The notes beneath the pieces were generated by a model. The model was given only the letters and a program-made list of their open reading frames with translations, ran no database searches and was not told the DNA's origin. DNA of 64,000 bases from Telmatactis stephensoni (taxonomy: Eukaryota; Cnidaria; Anthozoa; Actiniaria; Isophelliidae), in assembly GCA_029948255.1 (NCBI GenBank), contig JALIZF010001822.1:186001-250000 (forward strand), read 5' to 3'. The translations under genes and the position numbers were made by a program. How positions within the stretch are numbered: the first letter of the stretch is position 1; each line of letters opens with the position of its first letter. Of the stretch, positions 50,129 through 62,479 are shown piece after piece.

Positions 50129-51183
50129 TCAAATAGATAGTGGATTAACTCTCTTGGATATTTTCTCCAATCTGTTTGCTCGTAGCTCAGACAATGGCAT
50201 AAAAACTTCTCCAATAACATACACATTGTCCTGGACATGATCAAAGTCGAGAACCACAAAATGCACCGTGCACTCTCTGAGCTTGTTATGTACAAACCCT
50301 GGTACGATAAAGGTTTCGTTGAAGACTGGACTAACTGTACGAGAGACTTTCCTTGTCCACTGCCATTGTAACATCTCGGGTAAAATCCTCATTTTAACGC
50401 TGCAGTTTGGTGGACGAAGAAAGCTCTCGTCTGGAGTAGGTATACCGATGACCTGGATAACAGTTATATGAAGCTCTTTACTTGCAGTGTCGTAAAACAT
50501 GGATGTTTCTAAAACACACTGTTGAATGTCGCTTTGCAAGATGTCTTGATTGTAGTGAATCAAGTCCTGTGATACTATATTAGTTGGAAGACTTTGTCCT
50601 CTAGTCAGCTTTTTCCTCTTCAGACTTGCTGCAGATGAAACATTTTCCGTTTTCTCTGGTAACTCTGTAATTTCTGCGCTCGTGTCTCCCTCTTTTTCTT
50701 CAGCAATTATGTCCATTACTCGAAAATCGTACGGTTCAGTGACTCGGACTCTCTCTTCACCATCTTCAACGTCAGGTTCTTCCTGTTCGTTGAGTTTGTG
50801 TATGTTTGGTTGTATAGGTACTGGTCGAGTGTGAGATACTAAGTTTGGTGGTGGTGATGTGTAGTATTCTACAGACCTTCGTGGTCCTTCACCGGCTCTG
50901 TGTCCAGTGTCGTATGACTTAGTTTTTCTTATGTAGCAGAAAAACACTAAACCAATAGCTACAGCAGCCAGCAATAAATCCAAGAACTGCCCCTAGAACA
51001 ATCCCTAACGTGGTTGAATCCTACAATACAAAACCAGTCGTATTTAGTCCACAAAATCGCTATAAAATCCTATTAAAATCTCTGTCCTTAATGAATATTA
51101 ATCATATCAATTATTTATCAAACTATTTCAATAAATAAGAGGAATATTTGGTATAAATATCATGTATTTCTACTCACAGTCAT
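50129..51183 (-). CDS. Membrane-anchored C2 protein 2, apparently with one C2 domain
   Basis: Coding exon 1 is only ATG ACT (51183-51178, donor GTGAGT). Exon 2 runs to the stop at 50129. Acceptor TATTGTAG at 51021 opens GIVLGAVLGFIA, but then a +1 shift is needed before AVAIGLVFFCYIRKTK (window 50996-50919). Alternatively the acceptor TTCTAG at 50993 joins in frame with no shift and gives FLDLLLAAVAIGLVFFCYI as membrane anchor. After an acidic linker comes a C2A-like domain (ELHITVIQVIGIP, VSPVFNETFIVPGF, VYVIGEVFMPL). The frame ends VNPLSI-stop where the related genes continue to C2B, so it is either a single-C2 protein or truncated. About 290-298 aa. Confidence 0.65.
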
Positions 51184-52209
51184 TGTCAGTTAAGATAGCC
51201 CATCTTTCCCGCTCTTTTCGTCGACCTTTCTCGTGTATCACGACTCAAAATAAAGAAATTTGAGAAGCGAAGTTTGCGTCGCCAACCCACGACCCAAAGT
51301 GAGTTAAATACCTGAATAACAAGTAGGTTGTTGAGAGCTGACATACACTCGTGCGTGACGCCTAGCAACCAAGAACATTTTCAAATCGATTACTTTTTGA
51401 TGATGACGTGCCCTTATTAATAACACCTAAAACAATTTCTAGTTGACTCTCTTAGGAAAAGGTAAAATGAGCCATATTTAAGCCATAATTTTATAACATG
51501 ATGTAAGTAATTAATGTTATGTATGCATAAACTAATTGTGTCACGGACAAGTGGGTTTTTTGGAGGGTGTTGACAAAGTCACGTTCATTTGAAAACAAAA
51601 ACCAACTTTTTCTTGCTACCTACATGATCTAGAGTTAATCTACCAACTCGTTAATGTTACTATTTTGAGTTTTGTGAGAGGAAAAAAGAACGGTTGATCG
51701 ACACATCAACAAAAATATTCACGTGTTTAAAGTTCAGTGTTCAAGGAACCTAAGATAATGAGTTTAAATGCTGTGTGACGAAACAGGGATGGATTTATGA
51801 TGTTTGAATGTGCTCTTTTGTCAACTTTACGAGCGGATTAAAGTACAAGTGATGTAAACATGATTTAATTATGATGAATTACACCTTTACTTTATGTATA
51901 AAAACGTCTTTCGTATATTATTTTTGATACAAATAAAGGTAACACTCTTGTTCTTTCGCAATCTTTTAGTCTTAGTTGTGACAGCTAGTCTTCAACTAAG
52001 AAATGATTACATGTCAACAGAAATGATGAATGCACAGTATCATTGTGCGCAGTCCTCCCGTGAAAGGAGTCAATGTTCCTTTTTGGGGAGGGGTCAGTGC
52101 GCATCGTGGACATTGCTTCTACGTCTAAGCTTAACGCATACGCAAATCTTGGAAAGACAATCTTTTCGAAAACCAATGTACAATACATATGATATGCAAG
52201 TATTTTATC

Positions 52210-55200
52210 TCAATATTTTATGCCAACGTTCTTCATGAACTCCACCACTGAGTTAATATCGATTCCCAGTGATGCCTTCCCGAGTCCTCCTACGGACTCC
52301 ATTCCAATTTTTAAAGCACCAATAACACTATGCGTAGCAGAGTTATTCATTACACGAAGTAATAACGTCGTCGTATCGATTCTTTCTCGACCGATTTCAA
52401 GCACAAAATTTGCGTCAAACTGAGGATTTCGTTGGTTCCATTTTGTTGGCGTGGTCCTCTCTTCCATGATATTCCCATCATCCATCACGGTCAGGATAAC
52501 GTAGGGATCTATAAGTAGCAATAGACAACTTAAGCTTAAAGTACACGAGAAACGACAGACGGCATAGAGGATCACATTGACATGCTTATTTTACATCTGG
52601 TGTTGCCGTTTCAAATGCGAAAAGCCATGCTCACGTCTGAGTGCCAACTACGCACGTTGCCAGGCAAGAATAAAGCAGGTCGCGTTATCCTCTTGGCCGT
52701 CTGCCACATCCCATCACGGTGTACGTGAAGCTCTCTAATAACAACAGCTTTAAATAACATAACTAAACATACAATACAAAGTTGTCAAATGTTACCGTAC
52801 CTGTTTCACCTGATTCTGAAACAGAAGGAAGCCCGCGAACTTTCATAACATTGACCAGCAGTTTCTCATCTACAGAGTTGTACTTTAGACCAAGATAGAC
52901 CGCACCCACAGGGATGGGTTGATTGGAGTCTCTCTCGTTCAACTAAGAATGATATGAAGTGTTATAATAAGAAAATATACTGCTTTATATTTCCTTTGGA
53001 ACGTTTGTATCTAGTTTACCCTTGTTTCGACTACAATGTTTAAACGTAATATCCTTACTCAATTGAAACGAACATACACTCTTATGAAGAGAATGGGAAA
53101 GAGGGAGGACTGCTGTCTTTCACTGAGGCTCGAGTATACCCTGGATGCCGCTTTGGTTCGCGTCAGGTTTATAATCACCTGGGAAGACACTGGCGAGCGT
53201 TTCTCTTCAGATAATCGAGAGCTTGATTGACGCGCGTCACAGGCGCGAAAAGAGCAGGTCAAGTGTCCTCTTTGTCGTCTGCTGTTTCTTGTGTACGTGA
53301 AGTTTAAGCTCTCTAATTATTAACGAAACGTAACGCGAACCATGACTCTAGTATCCAGGGTATCCCGAGTATCCAGGGTATCCCGAGTACATTTTTATTG
53401 CGCATTCTGGTTACTTCCGGTCAATGTACATAAGGAGCTCAACACCGAGCGAAACCGTAGCCTTTTGAGCATCAGTTTATTTATGTTTGTACTTACTTGG
53501 TAACGTTCTTGAGGATCAGCTCTCTTCAGTAAAAAGGTCTTTTTAATCTTATCACGTGACACCAGATCTGATAGAGGTACATTAGCGATAGCTTCTTCTT
53601 GATGACTGCTGACCAGTACTAGTTTAATGACTGATACCTCAAGTTCTCTGATTGTGATATCAGGGACTGTAAACAAGTGATTGAACACCGCTGTATTTGA
53701 CAACATACTGACTGACTTAGTTTGTTGTATTTTATCATCTCGTGTGCTTACATGCATTTGAATGTATAAATCTTCGTTTGGTTGAACGAACTCTTGCCTC
53801 AGCGAAGACGCTTTTAATACTGATACGTATAAAACTGGTTTTGTTGTTTTACTGTTGTTGTAAAATAAACAAACTTTTAGTTTACCAACAACATTTTTAC
53901 GACGCCCCATTTTATTGGTAACTTTTGCGCTTTCAGACGATTTCTGACGAGGATTCACTGAGGGAGTTTGCTCTGGTTCTTCGCCATCCAGGAATCACTT
54001 CCAGACCTCTTCCATGACCTGTTGTCAAATCTTTCTTCAGTTTCTCTCGCTGTAAGGCTTTCAAAAGACCCGACAACACGCGTGTGTTTTTTCCTAGACT
54101 CATTTGCGCCCCGTCTGTGAGCATGTCACTAGTCTTAGGTGTACTACATTTACTAGGATCTACTTCTTCCAGTCTTTCATCGTGCGATATGACGGCTGTT
54201 TTGACGTCACTTGTTGCCATGGGTACCTTCTTTGTTACTGATATTGAACCTTCATGGTAAGGACGACTATTAAGATGTTCTCGACCTAGGTCTCACTTTC
54301 TTGTCCAACATGATGTCACCGTTTGCCATGGTTAGGTTACACGGTAAAGTGTTGCCATGGTGAGGTGTGCTACATCCTGTCAGGTTTAAATTCATAAGTT
54401 CTTTCATCATTAACATTGACGTCACGTGTGTCGGTTTCCATGGTTTCCACACTTGTTAAAGGTTTACCTTGCAGAGTCTGCTGTGTGACAGCTTTGTCAA
54501 TTTTGAGCTTTGTGACAAGTAACATCATCTTGTCTGGTCTTTAATTGTTCATCAGTTATCGTATTCGTGTTCAGCGCTGCATGATCCTTTTGCACAGAAC
54601 ATTCCTGGCTGTACATTTGTGATGTTTTCTCTACATTCTTATCTTATTTCAAGTTCTTGTTTTGGTGCAATGCTTGCTGAACTGTGATCGCCTACATCCT
54701 CTCTCTCTGACAGCACTGCCATACTTAAAGTAACACTAGCGGTTCCAGCAACACTTAAGCAATCTAAATAAGACGGACCAAAACCACTTGCTCCCCTTAT
54801 CTCCTTGGAATGTTGGGATTTTCTTCCAAGATTGACATTGCTATTTAAGGTTTGATCTTTAAGGTTTGGTGTGTTGTTGTCTCGTACATCTAACTCACGT
54901 TGAGACAATGTCGCACAGTTTCTCTTACTTTCCGACAGATCTACTGTACAGTTTACTTGTTGATGTCCTTTGGTGGAGTCGATCTCTCCATTGCGCTCAA
55001 CGCAAGGACTCTGTTCTTGACACGATCCAGCAAAGACACTCGCTCTTCGGGCTGAACCAACAGAGGCGCATGCCACCCGAGTTTGAGAGGAGCACACTTT
55101 TCTTGCTATTGAAGAAGAAACACCCAAGCAGCTTGCTCCACGAGTTGATACAGCTAGACGCGCATTCTCCACGACTTTGCTCATTAGGAGGGCACGCTTC

Positions 55201-56633
55201 CCTTTGTGTTATATCAGACCCTCTAGAAGTAGCACCCAAGCAGCTTGCTCCACGAGTTGTCTCACCAGAAGTCCTTATTCCCATCTCAGGTTCAACAGAT
55301 CCCCTGGAGGTCAAACCCAGCCAGCTTGCACCACGTCCGGAGTCATCTTGGCAACTAGTCCCGTGACTTGATTTGCATTGACCAGGACATAGGTTGCCAT
55401 GGATACACATAGAACTAGGCGCAGCGCACTACATTTAACCGACTCAATCTTCCTCCTTTAGCGTTAATGATATAACCACCCACGTTCCTCGTAGAGGAGG
55501 TGTCAGTAGCTTCCATGTAGGGCGCATGCGCTCTGCTTTATGTCCTTATATGGTATAGTTACGTCACTGTTAGCAGCAGTTTTCTTTAAATTTTCAAACT
55601 TGTCCTTGATTGTATCAAAAGTCCGGTTGAAGTCGCTTTAGTATGACTAGTTTATCTTTGTTAGTTAGTTTGACGGGTCTTTTCCATTGATAGGGTTGTC
55701 CATCGCAAGATGCCTTGGCATCGTTGATCCACTTCTCTACTGTAAACCGAGTCAATTGAGTTTTGCTGGTTTCGTTTTCAGACAAGGACTTCCCCACATT
55801 CAATTCCCTGGTTTCCGCTTCTCCCAATGCATATGAAGCATTTAAAGTTCTCTTAACGTCACTAAGATTGCTCTTCAAAGATACATCCATGGAGCGCACG
55901 TTATCTTGTGAATTACCGCTGGAATTTTCTACGATATTTTGATCATGATCAATGGATAATGAACACATCGCAGGCGTATTATCCCGCGAACATGTTCCTA
56001 TACCACTGGATGCATTAAGTATTGAACATGTTGTCAACCTCTTCCATTACGTCATCGTCTTCCATATTAGGTTTGCATTCTTCTCCAACCATAGCACTTA
56101 GTGCGTCATTATCGTTGCCTGGATACTTGTTTACGTGGCTTAGACTATGTTGAATACGATCACTGTTGCTTGGATACTGGTCCTAGGTGTTCTAAACTAT
56201 GCTGTACGTCGCCATTGTTGCTTGGATACCGGTCCACTTGACATATACTTTGTTCTACGTCATCATCGTTGCCTTGATACATACCCGCGAGGTCTATTTC
56301 ATGTATGGGACTTAGGCATGCGTCCCTTGTTTCTGGTTGCCTGGCAACATTAGGTTGTTGAGCTGTAATACCAGGTATCGATGACATAAGCTCGTTGATT
56401 GGTGCATACTGAGGTAGATCACTATAGGTTTCCATGACAGCCTCAACTACGTCATTATTTTCCTGTTGGAGGACTGGGAATGGCTTGGGAAAGACGCTGT
56501 CGTCCATAAAAGCAAAATCAATGCCTTCATTCTCAGCGGTATTTTTCTTTTTAGAGCTAGAGGTCACATGGCAGCACGATTGTCCTGACGACAACAAAAA
56601 ACCGCCAAAGAGAAGAATAAGAATTGCTCCCAT
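52210..56633 (-). CDS. Large tandem-C2 membrane protein 3, first exon in twelve blocks offset by +1
   Basis: Exons 56633-53497, 52942-52801 and 52508-52210. The N-terminus is hydrophobic (GAILILLFGGFLLSSG) and follows an acceptor TTTTTCCCAG at 56636. A possible start exon ATGGATAA/GTAAGT lies at 57635-57628. About 850 residues of hydrophilic sequence follow. These include 17-residue YPSNN-type repeats and several RGASCLG motifs. C2A starts GKLKVCLFYNNSK. Exon 2 begins C2B (VYLGLKYNSVDEKLLVNV) and exon 3 completes it (DPYVILTVMDDG, FMKNVGIKY). The first exon cannot be read in one frame. Its blocks occupy frames in strict cyclic order, each break needing +1 in the coding sense (eleven breaks). 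With eleven bases discounted the exon is 1042 codons, in phase with exon 2; total about 1188 aa. It could be a pseudogene, but every block keeps coding character and the splice sites are intact. Confidence 0.6.
52615..53320. repeat. Two related repeat copies flanking a C2B exon
   Basis: Sequence near 52672-52745 (AGCAGGTCGCG ... GTGTACGTGAAGCTCTCTAA) recurs, diverged, near 53255-53325 (AGCAGGTCAAG ... GTGTACGTGAAG). The exon 52801-52942 lies between. A short tandem TATCCCGAGTATCCAGGG repeat follows at about 53350-53385. Confidence 0.55.
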
Positions 56634-56636
56634 GAC

Positions 56637-58102
56637 TGGGAAAAACTAGTGACGTCACATCTAGGGAAGTTTCTGGAATTTGCTGGCCATTTGTGTCGCG
56701 GGCACGGGTAATGTCTTTTTCTATCAAATCTTAAAACAAGGAAACAAAAATAGAAATCTATTAAGATTCCCAGTTGAAAGTATATTAAGAGATTTAATTT
56801 GACTGTTAAGAGGCAATTAAATCAATTATTGACCTGTTGGGTTGGCATGTGACATAAACAGGTCAATATTCCACCTGTTCGGTAAGGACTTTTCTTTGAC
56901 ATGCGCAGTAGAGTCTAAGATCTACCACACCCAGTGAGTTGAAAGAGACGGCGTCTGAGTATTGTAAACTTGATATTACTAATAAAAGATCATTTGTCTC
57001 TAGAAGAGGTCATTTCTCGTTCTTTTCTGTATGAAAAAAATCAGTTAATTTTTCCAAAATAAAAAATAAAAAACCCTAAAAAATTAAATTAATTTTTGTT
57101 GATCTCGATTTGTCTGGTCTTGTCATCAACGAGAATTGATCTGGGTGGAGCAGTTTCTCAAAATCTTCACAAAATTTTGAAAAATGATTTTTATCATTGT
57201 TGAGACAGATAAAACCTGAATTCAAGCTTCTTTCTCTCTACGAACTCTGTCTATGAATCCATTTCGAGTCTTACATCGTTTTTGATGTACAATGTAAACC
57301 GTATAAAATCGCTTAACTGTGTTGCTCTAGTAACCTGTTAGGACTGTCACAGTTCAACATACTCATTTCCGCACGCTTGTTTTTTTCTTACTTTAATTAA
57401 ACTATCATCGTTTGAATCATCCTTGGTTGTCTTTCACACTTTAAATGTATTTATTCCGAGTAGTTTTATCTCAAACGAGTCCACAAAAACATTGCAGTTT
57501 CCCACAGAACAGTGCATTGTTGAGCATGTCTGTCGCTCTTGGTTTCACGCGATTTTTAGAGCAACTCACTAACTGGAGCCCAAGGCTGAGAATATTGCGC
57601 AAAGCATACAAAAATTACCATACTTACTTATCCATGTCTTGTTGGTTTTCCACAATAATGCGTTTGTCATGGTTTTCTTTCCATTTTAAACTTCGATTAA
57701 TTCCCGCATGGCACGTTAATAGTTCGATTCCTTTTGTGACTCGTTGCGTGACAAATACCTTGGCGTGACAAATAGTGTGACTTAAAATTGATGATATCAT
57801 CGTGCGCGCTAAAAGATGCGCTATCAATTAAGAAATAAAGAGACGCAGATATTGATAGAAGAAAACGACTGAAAATAAGGCAATAATAGTATTTCTACGA
57901 GGTGAAAGTACACCATGCAGATACCAGGTATATATTTGTAATATCCCACCGGCCTCAAGATGCAGGTTGTGTAGTGACGTCATGATATTGTTTGTTCACT
58001 TGTCGGTTGCGAGCGGCGCGGGAACTCGATAGGAACACAACTCAATACAATGAACCAACGAAAATCTTCATGGAGGTGAAATCTTGATTCTAAGAAGACA
58101 AC
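56637..58102. promoter_or_regulatory. Divergent upstream region of C2 genes 3 and 4
   Basis: C2 genes 3 (minus) and 4 (plus) are transcribed away from each other. If the small exon ATGGATAA at 57635-57628 is the start of gene 3, the two starts are about 470 bp apart. The stretch 58000-58080 is GC-rich relative to its surroundings and could hold the start sites. No firm motif is seen. Confidence 0.35.
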
Positions 58103-61100
58103 ATGTCGCTACCCTTACAGTTTAAAGGTAAGTTTGATGGGTGTAGATCGTCTTTAGCTCAATAAACACATCCACCGAAGATGAAGTCCTTCAGTCCCCC
58201 AACATCAACTGGTCTTTGGCTCTCCATTTGTTTAGAGCGTCTATCAAGCATTTTGTTACAAGAACTACTTATTGACCCATGAAATTATTTTGTATAGTCC
58301 ATGGTTTAGAGGGCAATAAGTTTATTACTGCATATATAAGTAAGAAACTACTCCGTTTTTGAAATTTTTGATGAAATTTTCAAAGTGGCATTTACATGAA
58401 AATACCTGTGGTCCTTTCATTGTTCGGTCTTTATGAGGGATTTCTACAACCGGTTGATCCCATTCCACGTGGTGGATAATACTAAATATAAACAAAAATG
58501 CAGTCAAAAATCAAAACATGCTTTTATATATTTTTTTCCATTTTTCTTGGCGCCCAAATATTCAACGTATAAACTGTAAATCCTTCCAATCTTGCACGAA
58601 AGCGAGGTTCGGTTTTTGTTAACTTTATATCAGGTCAATTGAGGTCGTCAAGATTACATCAAAAAAATATATTACTTTGTTTATTAAAAGCTTAAATATC
58701 AACGAAATGCAATTTCAGAGTTTGAAACATAAAGTTATTACATTATCCAGAGGATGTTTCGTGTTGCCATAGCATTCCGTTCGCTTATCACAAGATATTT
58801 TTTGTCTAACCATGAAGTTCAATCAGTGTTTTTCTTTAAACTTGGTCATTCGTTTATCAAATGTCATGAAAAGAAAAACATTTTTTTTAGGAGATTACAT
58901 TCTAGCATTAATTACAAAGTTAAGATATCATCAAAACTTTGATTTAAGGCAGAAACCAATTCGTCGCCAACTTTCCCAACAGAGCGATACAATCAGCGGT
59001 GATTCTAGTGAGGTTATATGCAAACAGAACTGTCTGAGTCAATAACAACCTACAAATGTCGATCAACAATGCAAATAGAAAAGACTAGATTTTTTCCTCC
59101 TGTATAAGTTAACGACGTCTGTCCTGGAAACCAGAATATTTCAGTTGTTTAATGGCTTGGTAGTTGAATTTTGTGTACAAACTGTCGCTAGTTTTGAGTC
59201 GAGATGGGATGGCGCAGAGTATGGTCATCTTGTACCAAAATGAACAGACAGTTGGATACATATTGATGAATTTGCCTAGTTGCTAAAGACATCAACACTA
59301 CTTCTTATATGAACTCACTAAGTCAAATGAAATGTCTTCAAAGGCTTTTAGTATCGTCCATGAACTGATTGAAAGGACACAACGACGGGATAAGAATGGT
59401 AGGTAGGAGATGTAGTGAGCTGTAGTTTTAGTACTTGAATCCCAAAACCAAAAATGCTTGGCCTTGAGGTTGTTATGTTAATTTGAAATGAGTTAAAATG
59501 TAGCTTGTCTCATCCTTTCAGTTTCTATTTGAATTCTCTACTGATAAGTTTCATTGTTTAAAAGTACAAGGTGTTTTTCCTGTCCTCAACTGACCACGAA
59601 ATCGTATTCCATGATAAGATTACGATGGAAAGCATTGATACAACCCATGTCGGTAGAAACAAAAAGTAAGAACTAAAAAATCATGAAATAAGAAGTCAAA
59701 CTGGAAACACTTTATGACCACTGGACGTCTTACGGTCGTTTTGCTAATTATACCAAAACGTTGCATGGTTGCATAACTTTACTTCTTTTGAGACCTATGT
59801 TAGGTTTTATACATAGAAAAATGCCAGGGGCTATCTAGGAAACAACGAACATGATGAAAGTTGGCTATTCTTCATTGCATCATTTTAATTTTGGTTAGAA
59901 CGATAAGAATCAGCACAGCTAATTTAGTTATTCTATCAGTAAAAGTAATCATTTTACATATAGATATACACATCACTAGTTAACAAGCAGTGATAAAAAC
60001 ATGTTTATTTACACTTTGTTATTAAAATGAAATTCATTTTTTTCTTCAGTAAGATTTTTTATTTTCATGAAAACACCAAGAGTCATATCCCGCAATTGTC
60101 ATTAAAATTCTCATCAGGGAGATTGTCGCCCACACACCAGCTAAGCTCATTTCAATTGTTATACAATACGAATAGAGATTAACATGCTATATGGATGTGT
60201 CAGGCATAAAACTAGTGCCAGTAATAAGACTTATAACCAAACATTCAATTACAGACATTCTAACTATAGTCAGGGTTTCCAATAGTGCATTTGTCGATGC
60301 AATTAATTTTCCCAACTCAGACGTCATGAAATATTTGTTTTAAAATCTCTGTCTTTTTTACTCTTTTTTAATCAAGCTTTAGGCGTTATTCACTTAATTG
60401 GCTTATTCTTATTCATTTATTTTTCATTTTTTGATACAGATCACTACCTTTCTTTTCTATACAATCTATATTAATGAATTCAATCGTTCATTTTCAGCTC
60501 TATTTCAATATTGCATTCCCATCTCATTTCTCAAACTCCAATCTCATTTCATTTTTCAAACTCCATCCATGTATTTACTTCATTCATTCAGTAATGACAG
60601 CCATCAATAATGCTCATTCTCTTTTAGATTTTGATCCTCGTCGAAGCAAACAAAACTCAAGCTACATCAGTCGTATGATATGGCAGAATACAGGAGTAAC
60701 ATGTTTCATTGGGTTACTTATCTTCCCTGTTCTACTGGGTTTAGCTGTGGGTTACCTGTGTGTCTTAGCTGGCGTCACAACATTCAAGAAAATCACAGGT
60801 CAAAACAATAAACAAAACTACAAAGACGAATACCAGAGAATTAAAGTTGTTTTAGGAGAAGAAGTGGTTGAGTCTTCTTTCCCTGACTCGGTATCGTTGA
60901 ATGTACAGGAGGGTGGACACGAGAGGATGCTAACAAACAATCCACCACAGAAATACTACCAACATCGCCTTGTCAACCAAAATGGTCATAATGGTTATGT
61001 AAAATCCTACGGACAGCAAGACGGACGAGAGAGCTCGGAGGATGGAAGAGCGCATGCTCTAAAACAAGAATACCGTAGTGCAGAGGAAAGTGACTCGAGT

Positions 61101-62266
61101 ACGCAGGCGTCTATGGAAGACAACGTCGATAAAACCGAAGATGAAGAAAACGAGTCGAAGAAAAAAGTAAACGCAGTTTTAAACAAACACAACAAAGCTA
61201 AAATCATTTACGACAGCCCGAGTAAAGTTATGAATTCTAGTAGTGGATTCTACGGGGTCTGTAGAAATCCCATCACCAAATGGTGGACTGGGAGGTGATC
61301 TTGGTAGACTACGTTTTGCTTTACATTACATAATGTCAAAGAATGAACTACAAGTAAACATAATTAAAGCAGCCAATTTACCGATCTTTGACAACAAGGA
61401 AGGAATCAATCCATACGTCAAAATATGTCTACTACCTCAACAGTTCTGTTGGCAGCGAACTAAGATAGTAGAAAACAACGCTGATCCTGTTTTCAATGAG
61501 AGTTTTGTCATTTCCGGTTTCTCCAAGGACCGTCTCCATGACTACAAACTACGTTTTTGTGTGGTTAATTATCACGATCATTTCAAAGAAAAATACGCTG
61601 ATGATGTCATAGGGGAGATTTTCTTTCCTCTGACGTCACTCAACAATGTTGAAAACAAACCAACCTACTCTATTACGAAATGGATGAATCTACTGTCAGT
61701 GGTCAGCAGTAAGGTATAGTCTACACATGCGTGAATGAAGTTTGATGCTGATAAGCTGCCCTAGGGGACCACCCTCAGGAAATGATATATCTTTCCCTTA
61801 GGAAATGATACAGCTTGAATAATCTTCATTAGGGAACTGTAAAAAATCCTTCAGGGAACCACTCTCAGCAAACTATGTCGATAGGTATCACTATATACAC
61901 TGGAATTGAAACATTCAGTGCCGTAATTATCCTATAAGTAAAGCTATTAAGAGAATTGTTGCAAAGCGTAGTGATGTTAGAGTAAATTAGAGTATTTGTA
62001 AGTATACTTGACCATGTAAATTGCCCCATACTTACTAAGTTAAGTTAACAATAATACTCGAGTGAGTGAGTGAGCGACAGATTTGCTTATTTATGCTTCC
62101 AAAATAAAAACTGTTAAGTTAATGAATCAACGTTTTGTTTTACAGCCAGAGCCAGATGACCTGGGTGAAGTGTGTATTTCGCTCTGTTTTCGACCAATCA
62201 GCGGTCGCCTTATCGTTACTTTAACAAAAGTACGAGGACTTCCCAAGATGCATCACGATCGTACAG
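58103..62266 (+). CDS. Membrane-anchored tandem-C2 protein 4, 3' end beyond window, one +1 break
   Basis: Exons 58103-58127 (MSLPLQFK), 60628-61713 and 62146-62266. Exon 2 encodes a long hydrophobic anchor (FIGLLIFPVLLGLAVGYLCV) and an acidic linker. C2A follows, starting DLGRLRFALHY, with NPYVKICLLP, NADPVFNESFVISGF and DDVIGEIFFPL. Exon 3 starts C2B (LGEVCISLCFRPISGRLIVTL) and ends in phase 1 before the expected DPYVK strand, as in C2 genes 1 and 3. Between 61230 and 61298 the frame must advance by one base: upstream SSGFYG, downstream SVEIPSPNGG. With one base discounted, exons 1 and 2 total 1110 nt and join exon 3 in phase. The remaining C2B exons were not found before the window end. Confidence 0.78.
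58128..60627. other. Intron 1 of C2 gene 4
   Basis: About 2.5 kb of AT-rich intron. The open frames in it lack support. The frame at 60474 runs into exon 2 but begins in intron sequence. Confidence 0.7.
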
Positions 62267-62479
62267 GTAGGTACTACGATGCACACAGAAACCCGTTTTG
62301 CGCACAACATTCAATGTCTCATTAATGTACTTACTACTTCTATGTAGTCCATCTGGTGAGGTGGACTTGCAGACACGTGACTATCTGCCTTGGCAAACGA
62401 GTACCTGGACGCAGTAAAATGGGACATTAGCATAAGATACTAGAAATACGGCAAATCCAGTAAAATGGTTACAGACACA

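Noticed and set aside
54237..54470. Ordinary 230-nt intron (donor CAAG/GTAAAC, acceptor ATATCAG) that would remove two of the eleven breaks
   Set aside because: Phase-compatible, so not excluded, but the removed stretch has hydrophilic coding character in both blocks and the other nine breaks would remain. Kept as an alternative only.
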